Of a stretch of DNA of 64,000 nucleotides, positions 59,555-64,000 are shown in pieces. The DNA is from Epilithonimonas caeni DSM 17710 (GTDB lineage Bacteria > Bacteroidota > Bacteroidia > Flavobacteriales > Weeksellaceae): positions 682,001-746,000 of the forward strand of contig NZ_AUFK01000009.1 in NCBI RefSeq assembly GCF_000426465.1, read 5' to 3'. The position numbers and the translations under genes were made by a program. A model generated the notes under the pieces. That model did no database searches, was not told where the DNA came from, and saw nothing but the letters and a program-made list of their open reading frames with translations. Positions within the stretch are counted from its first letter, which is position 1. Every line of letters begins with the position of its first letter.

Positions 59555-62335
59555 TTAAAAAGAAACCGTCAGCTTGCTGAACACATATCGTCCGTTTTGC
59601 CCAAACTGAGAAGTTGAACGTGAATAGATGAACTGGTCGTTATTCGTGGAAGCAGTAACGTTCTTGGTTGGATAAATGTCAAACAAGTTGTTTGTTCCAA
59701 TAGTTAAATTAAAATTCTTGTTGATATCATAACCAATTGACAAATCAGTAATGATTTTATCTGAGATCAATTGATGTTCATTTGGTAATAAAATTCCATC
59801 AAAGTTTGCATCAACTACATCAGATCCCCAAACTTTTCCGTAATAGGTATTTCTCAAATAGAAATTAAAATCGTTCCACTTTACATTATTAGATAAACTA
59901 GCTTTCACTTTCGGAACAGAATCTTCCAGATAGACTCTTGACCTTTCTCCAAAATAGGTATTTTCCAAGCCAGCATTTTTCAATAGGTCAGAAGCGTGGA
60001 TATCGCCGACTTTTTTGGTTCTGTTGAAATTGATGGCAAAATCGTTATTCAGCTTTATAGCACCTGTTCTGTAATTATGACTGATGACCACATCCAAACC
60101 TTTTGTTTCCGTATCAATAGAATTGGCAAAGAATTGCGCTGCATTCACATCCGCTTTGGTAAACTCGTCATTGACTGCTTGTTGAGCTTCGGTAGTCGGG
60201 TTGGCAAATCTGGTGAATTGGTCTGTCAATACAATTCTGTCATCAATTCTGATAAAATAAGCATCCGCAGTTATATTCAAATTAAGCGATGGAATCTTAT
60301 ACGTAAACCCTGTGCTTACAGATTTGGACGTTTCTTGTTTCAGCTTCGGGATTCCGAAACCTTCCGCAATCGGAGAATAATTGCTGAATGTCCCTACTTC
60401 TCTCAACTCGCCATTTGTAAATAATGTAGAAGTTGTATTATAATAGATTTGGTGAATCGATGGTGCTCTGAAACCCGTCGAACCGGCAAAACGGAAATTA
60501 AAATCATCTGTCAATTTGATCCTTGAAGCCAATTTGTAATTGAATGTCGAACCAAAATCCGAGTAATCCTCATAACGAACAGCCGCATCTACCAACAACC
60601 AATTGGTAAAATTGAATTCCAGATCCGCATACGCCGCATAAGCATTCCTATTTTTATTGGTCCTATTAGCTTCTCGGAAACCTGCAAAAACCTGAGAACT
60701 TCCTGCCAAAGCAGCTCCGAAAAAATCTGTTGGATTTATAGAAGTAGCTGTCTGTGGATTTCCATAAATATCATAAGCTGTATAAGATGCTTCTTCTCCT
60801 GGAGTAATTTTGAAATTCTCGTGACGTTGTTCTGCCCCGAAAGCGACATTCAGGCCTTCGAAAACATCAAATTGTTTGCTGAAATCTAAATTGATCGTGT
60901 TCTGCAAAAACTGCAATCCTCCTGCTTTGAAAGAACTCGGAGAATTGAATCTTAAACTCGTATTCCCTGTATTTTCAATGGTATAATCAAAACTATTTTG
61001 TCCGAATGTGTTACTGAAATCTACATTCCAGCCGTCCCATTTTCCTTTGATTCCGGCTGATAAAGAAACATCCTGTATCCTGGTGTGAATCTCCGGCAAA
61101 TAACCATCAGGATACAATCCCGTAAACGTCCTGGATTGGTTTGGTCTCCTGTAGAATCCTCCGGAAGCTCCATCTCTTATAGAATAACCTCCAAAAGTGT
61201 AAACTTTCCAATCATCATTCAATGGAACTTCTATGTTTGCAAATAACTGGTGATTATTCAATTTCGACTGTCCTACCTGCATATTGAAATCCTTTCTGGT
61301 CAGTCCTCTGTAAGCCAGTTCCTGGTCTGTATAATTAGCTCCTAATAAACCCTGCAAAGCTGTAATAGTGGAAGCGTTTTGAATATTTGACTGAAATCCG
61401 GAATCAAAGTAATTAACACCTTGTGCATATTGATGAATCAGATCTACAAAATCTTGCTCACCGGCTGTTCCTTTTAGATTGTTAATATTATTAAAATAAG
61501 ACGAAAGATTCACACCATTCTCAGCAGCTCTCTTTTCAATAGCGTTGTAAGCATTATATATATTTCCACTCTCTGTTCCGGCTCTTCTTGTCGGGTCACG
61601 GAACTGGGAAGACCAGGTAATATTATAGAAGCCGCCTTTTTGTCCAATCTTATTTCCATAATTCAGATCTACTTGAAATTGTTGTCCATCATAATTACCA
61701 GTATGATCATTGGCTGCTGAAGTCAAATAACCTCCATAATTGAACTGCCCGGTTAATTTTCCAGTATCTCTTTTCAGCTGGAGATTCATTACGCCAGCAA
61801 TGGCATCAGAACCATATTGAGCAGAAGCACCGTCTCTTAAAACCTCGATTCTGCTTAAAGCAAAAGCTGGAATGGCGTTCAAATCTGTTCCAACAGTTCC
61901 TCTTCCCGGCGCACCGTTCACATTGACAAGTGCCGACGTATGTCTTCTTTTCCCATTGATCAAAACCAAAGTCTGGTCTGGACCTAATCCTCTCAACTGA
62001 GCGGGGTCAAGGTGGTCAGAGCCATCAGCATTTGTTTGAATGGTTGAAGTAAAAGACGGTGCAATCGTATTTAGGATTTGATTGATATTGGTCTGTGGCA
62101 GAGACTGTTGAATATCTTTCAGATTGAAAACATCCACAGGAACCGGACTATCCGCTTTGGAACGTCCTCCACTTCTGGAACCTACCAAAACAACTTCTTC
62201 AATCTGTTTATCAGAAGTTGTGTCTTTAACAGGTTTGGTTTCCTGCGCCTGAGCTAAAGAAATTCCCGAAAAGAAAATCACAGCTGTCGATAAAGCAGCT
62301 ATTTTCCCGGAATTAAACATCGATTTTTGAATCAT
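59555..62335 (-). CDS. TonB-dependent outer-membrane receptor
   Basis: Receptor of 926 residues: signal peptide (about 1-30, ...GISLAQAQ), a short N-terminal stretch with the TonB-box-like EEVVLVGSRSGGRS, a plug domain (about 55-170: LRGLGPDQTLVLINGKRRHT, VLRDGASAQYGSDAIAGV) and a 22-strand barrel ending VFSKLTVSF. No CTD or carboxypeptidase-like N-terminal domain, so it is a nutrient-type rather than a SusC receptor. A SAM-I riboswitch in its leader ties expression to S-adenosylmethionine, implying uptake of methionine, a precursor or another sulfur compound (inference). Confidence 0.92.
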   Translation of the reverse strand: MIQKSMFNSGKIAALSTAVIFFSGISLAQAQETKPVKDTTSDKQIEEVVLVGSRSGGRSKADSPVPVDVFNLKDIQQSLPQTNINQILNTIAPSFTSTIQTNADGSDHLDPAQLRGLGPDQTLVLINGKRRHTSALVNVNGAPGRGTVGTDLNAIPAFALSRIEVLRDGASAQYGSDAIAGVMNLQLKRDTGKLTGQFNYGGYLTSAANDHTGNYDGQQFQVDLNYGNKIGQKGGFYNITWSSQFRDPTRRAGTESGNIYNAYNAIEKRAAENGVNLSSYFNNINNLKGTAGEQDFVDLIHQYAQGVNYFDSGFQSNIQNASTITALQGLLGANYTDQELAYRGLTRKDFNMQVGQSKLNNHQLFANIEVPLNDDWKVYTFGGYSIRDGASGGFYRRPNQSRTFTGLYPDGYLPEIHTRIQDVSLSAGIKGKWDGWNVDFSNTFGQNSFDYTIENTGNTSLRFNSPSSFKAGGLQFLQNTINLDFSKQFDVFEGLNVAFGAEQRHENFKITPGEEASYTAYDIYGNPQTATSINPTDFFGAALAGSSQVFAGFREANRTNKNRNAYAAYADLEFNFTNWLLVDAAVRYEDYSDFGSTFNYKLASRIKLTDDFNFRFAGSTGFRAPSIHQIYYNTTSTLFTNGELREVGTFSNYSPIAEGFGIPKLKQETSKSVSTGFTYKIPSLNLNITADAYFIRIDDRIVLTDQFTRFANPTTEAQQAVNDEFTKADVNAAQFFANSIDTETKGLDVVISHNYRTGAIKLNNDFAINFNRTKKVGDIHASDLLKNAGLENTYFGERSRVYLEDSVPKVKASLSNNVKWNDFNFYLRNTYYGKVWGSDVVDANFDGILLPNEHQLISDKIITDLSIGYDINKNFNLTIGTNNLFDIYPTKNVTASTNNDQFIYSRSTSQFGQNGRYVFSKLTVSF

Positions 62336-62360
62336 ATTTTTAAATTTTACGTTTTATATA

Positions 62361-62398
62361 AAAAAGAAAACTTCTCCCAGACAAGTCTGAAAGAAGTT
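62361..62398 (-). terminator. Riboswitch expression-platform terminator
   Basis: On the minus strand AACTTCTTTCAGA pairs with TCTGGGAGAAGTT (13 bp including two wobbles) across CTTG, followed by TTCTTTTTT. It lies between the SAM-I aptamer and the receptor ATG, the position expected of a transcription-OFF platform. Confidence 0.75.
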
Positions 62399-62437
62399 AT
62401 ATTGGAACGGTATCGCACCCGCAATTAAACATTTTCA

Positions 62438-62539
62438 ACTTATCTTTCCTTTTTTCAAAGGCTGAATGTAACACCTTACCAAAGCGGCAGGTTGTTAAGA
62501 CTTCAACGGGTCAGTTCCCTCGGTCTTTCTTAATAAGTA
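62438..62539 (-). ncRNA. SAM-I (S-box) riboswitch aptamer
   Basis: Read on the minus strand, the S-box landmarks appear in order: a P1 strand CTTATT, GACCGAGGGAACTGACCC (consensus GAGGGACTGGCCC), TTGAAGTC then ACAACC (consensus GCAACC), GGTAAGGTGTTA (consensus GGTGC-AA) and the closing AAAGATAAG that pairs with the first P1 strand. These positions include the kink-turn and the SAM pocket. A terminator follows at 62398-62361. Earlier impression of a cobalamin element was rejected because no B12 box is present. Confidence 0.85.
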
Positions 62540-62563
62540 TGACAGCAATTCATTATCACAGTA

Positions 62564-62594
62564 CAAAACTATTACAAGATTTTTTTTTAAGCAA
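62564..62594 (-). promoter_or_regulatory. Predicted promoter of the SAM-riboswitch transcript (TTG-N20-TAGTTTTG)
   Basis: On the minus strand TTG (62594-62592) and TAGTTTTG (62571-62564) are 20 bases apart, fitting the Bacteroidetes promoter. It lies 25 bp before the aptamer, so the transcript includes the entire riboswitch. Confidence 0.6.
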
Positions 62595-62688
62595 ATTTAA
62601 TTCATACTAATTCGATATGATAAATATCATACTGATTTTAATTTATTGATTCAATGCCAATTGGCATAAGATTTAATTATCAAATAAG

Positions 62689-63423
62689 ATGAAAGACTCC
62701 AAATTAAAATATCATATCGGTTGTTCCGGATTCTATAATACAGACTGGAAAGGCTCACTATATCCTGAGAATTCTCAGAACAAGGATTTTCTGAAACTAT
62801 ATTCTCAAACTTTTGACACAGTCGAAATCAATAGTACATTTTACAGAAAACCAACAGCAAAGACGCTTCAGAAATGGAATGATGAAACGCCTAAAGATTT
62901 TAAATTCTTTATTAAAATCCCAAAAACGATTTCTCATTCAGGCTATTCTGAAAGTAAGAAAGAAGAGTTTTCCGATTTCTGTAATTATATCAATGAAAAT
63001 ATTGGGAACAAATTGGCCGGGTTTCTCATTCAGTTTCCGGCTTCTTTTCATTGTACAGATGATAATATGAAATGGCTGATTGGAACATTAACTGATGATT
63101 TTTTAATTGCAGTAGAATTCCGACACACTTCTTGGTGGAATGAGGAAGTTTTTGATTTATTCAAAAAATACCAATGGATTTTTTGTGGTGTCAGTTTTCC
63201 CGGAAAAATTTCGGAAGATGTTATTGTTACTAATTCCGGAATCGGATATTATCGTCTACACGGGAAACCGATTCTTTATAAATCCCCTTATTCAGAAGAG
63301 TTTCTGGATAATCTGGTTAAAGAAATCAAGGCAACAAATCAGGAATTCTACATCTATTTCAATAATACCTGGGGAACTTCTGCAATAGAAAATTCATTAT
63401 ATTTAAAGAAAATTCTGGAATAA
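62689..63423 (+). CDS. DUF72 domain protein
   Basis: Protein of 244 residues of the DUF72/YecE family, a TIM-barrel fold of unknown activity. Family features: YHIGCSGFYNTDWKGSLYPE at the start, DTVEINSTFYRKP, and YRLHGKPILYKSPYS with YIYFNNTWGTSAIENSL at the end. The sirtuin gene begins one base after its stop, so the two are co-transcribed. An AT-rich leader precedes it, divergent from the riboswitch promoter. Confidence 0.92.
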   Translation: MKDSKLKYHIGCSGFYNTDWKGSLYPENSQNKDFLKLYSQTFDTVEINSTFYRKPTAKTLQKWNDETPKDFKFFIKIPKTISHSGYSESKKEEFSDFCNYINENIGNKLAGFLIQFPASFHCTDDNMKWLIGTLTDDFLIAVEFRHTSWWNEEVFDLFKKYQWIFCGVSFPGKISEDVIVTNSGIGYYRLHGKPILYKSPYSEEFLDNLVKEIKATNQEFYIYFNNTWGTSAIENSLYLKKILE

Positions 63424-63424
63424 A

Positions 63425-64000
63425 TTGAAAAAGTTAGTGGTATTGTCAGGCGCAGGGATTTCTGCGGAAAGTGGTATTAAAACATTTCGCGATTCTAATG
63501 GACTTTGGGAAAATCACCGGATTGAAGATGTTGCTTCACCCGAAGGTTTTGCAAGGAATCCACAATTGGTTTTGGACTTTTACAATGCAAGACGAAAACA
63601 GCTGAAAGAAGTTGAACCTAACTCGGCTCACAAATTGCTTGCAGAATTGGAGGATTTTTTCGACGTTCATATCATCACGCAAAATGTGGATGACTTGCAT
63701 GAGCGAGGCGGTTCTTCAAAGATCGTTCACCTTCACGGCGAACTCAGAAAAGCAAGGTCTTCTGCAAATGAAAACGAAATCCTTGATTGGGAAGAAGATA
63801 TCAAGATTGGCGATTTCCACTCCGATGGTTCACAGCTTCGTCCACATATTGTGTGGTTCGGAGAAATGGTTCCGGAGATGGACAATGCAATTGAAATTGC
63901 TTCTAAGGCAGATCTATTTTTGGTTATCGGAACAAGTATGCAGGTTTATCCGGCCGCTTCCGTTATTAGGTATGTTCCAAGTCATTGTGAAGTTTTCGTT
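63425..64000 (+). CDS. cobB: Sir2-family NAD-dependent protein deacylase (3' end outside window)
   Basis: 192 residues are visible from a TTG start at 63425 (MKKLVVLSGAGISAESGIKT); no ATG is available and translation is likely coupled to the DUF72 stop at 63423. NAD-binding GAGISAESGI, TFRDSNGLW, TQNVD and catalytic His in VHLHGE are intact. FYNARRKQ matches the YxxR motif of SIRT5-type class III sirtuins, which prefer succinyl/malonyl-lysine. The zinc-cysteine pairs are absent between residues 110 and 150, as in some class III members. Downstream part is cut by the window end. Confidence 0.9.
   Translation, partial: MKKLVVLSGAGISAESGIKTFRDSNGLWENHRIEDVASPEGFARNPQLVLDFYNARRKQLKEVEPNSAHKLLAELEDFFDVHIITQNVDDLHERGGSSKIVHLHGELRKARSSANENEILDWEEDIKIGDFHSDGSQLRPHIVWFGEMVPEMDNAIEIASKADLFLVIGTSMQVYPAASVIRYVPSHCEVFV

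Noticed and set aside
62438-62539. Cobalamin riboswitch upstream of the TonB receptor
   Set aside because: TonB receptors often have B12 riboswitches, but no B12 box is seen and the S-box landmarks are all present in order.

Overview
The window is chromosomal DNA of a low-GC (roughly 35-38 %) member of the Bacteroidota, most like Chryseobacterium or a related Weeksellaceae genus (inference). The support is: A-rich leaders without Shine-Dalgarno sequences, several TAnnTTTG-type promoters, two proteins with type IX secretion (T9SS) type A sorting domains, a PNGase F-like secreted protein, a BatC/BatD pair, a fused CcsBA cytochrome c assembly protein, and NarL/LuxR and OmpR two-component systems. 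The content is mostly housekeeping plus small regulatory, envelope and stress modules. I see no prophage, intact insertion sequence, CRISPR array, rRNA or tRNA.

Layout. 0-5 kb: 3' part of pheS, then a histidine kinase/NarL regulator pair, an unusual 0.5-kb stretch of mini-ORFs and paired hairpins, and a small membrane protein; similar terminators flank this block. 4.7-6.5 kb: five-gene redox/acyltransfer operon (two YjdJ-type GNATs, FMN reductase, YjdI ferredoxin-like protein, OsmC). 6.6-18.9 kb: DUF5916 outer-membrane protein, glnS, PhoB/PhoR-like pair, GH13 lipoprotein, an Rrf2 regulator with its NAD(P)-binding partner (YwnA/YwnB-like), a membrane-anchored XRE regulator followed by an exported serine hydrolase, and a small membrane protein. 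18.9-23.8 kb: acyl-CoA dehydrogenase divergent from two tandem long-chain acyl-CoA synthetases (fatty-acid activation and oxidation). 24-32 kb: MarC, BatD/BatC, an ABC-2 exporter, a degenerate AAA+ protein and an SPFH protein. 32-41 kb: PNGase F-like T9SS protein, tyrosine-phosphatase-like lipoprotein, ribbon-helix-helix protein, CcsBA and FtsK. 41-48.5 kb: small HD (ppGpp-hydrolase-like) protein, DUF2490 protein, a foldable repeat element and a 41-bp tandem repeat, pyruvate dehydrogenase E2 and E1-alpha, PAP2-like and BlaI-like genes, an RRM protein and an aldo/keto reductase. 48.6-59.4 kb: T9SS beta-helix protein, HMA-AraC regulator, AT-rich HEPN-like gene, second membrane XRE regulator with an aspartyl protease, an EamA transporter, a 2-dehydropantoate reductase, a lipoprotein, and a copper-type P-ATPase with four N-terminal metal-binding repeats. 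59.5-64 kb: TonB-dependent receptor under a SAM-I riboswitch, DUF72 protein, and the start of a sirtuin.

The least explained items are: (a) the mini-ORF/hairpin stretch at 3.7-4.1 kb, beside a 20-bp palindrome that recurs upstream of batC; (b) two separate cases of a four-helix membrane XRE regulator directly followed by an exported hydrolase, one of them coupled to a HEPN-like gene; (c) an AAA+ protein with altered Walker A and B motifs; (d) the SAM-riboswitch-controlled TonB receptor; (e) the 41-bp tandem array. Family calls come from motif recognition by eye; no database search was run.
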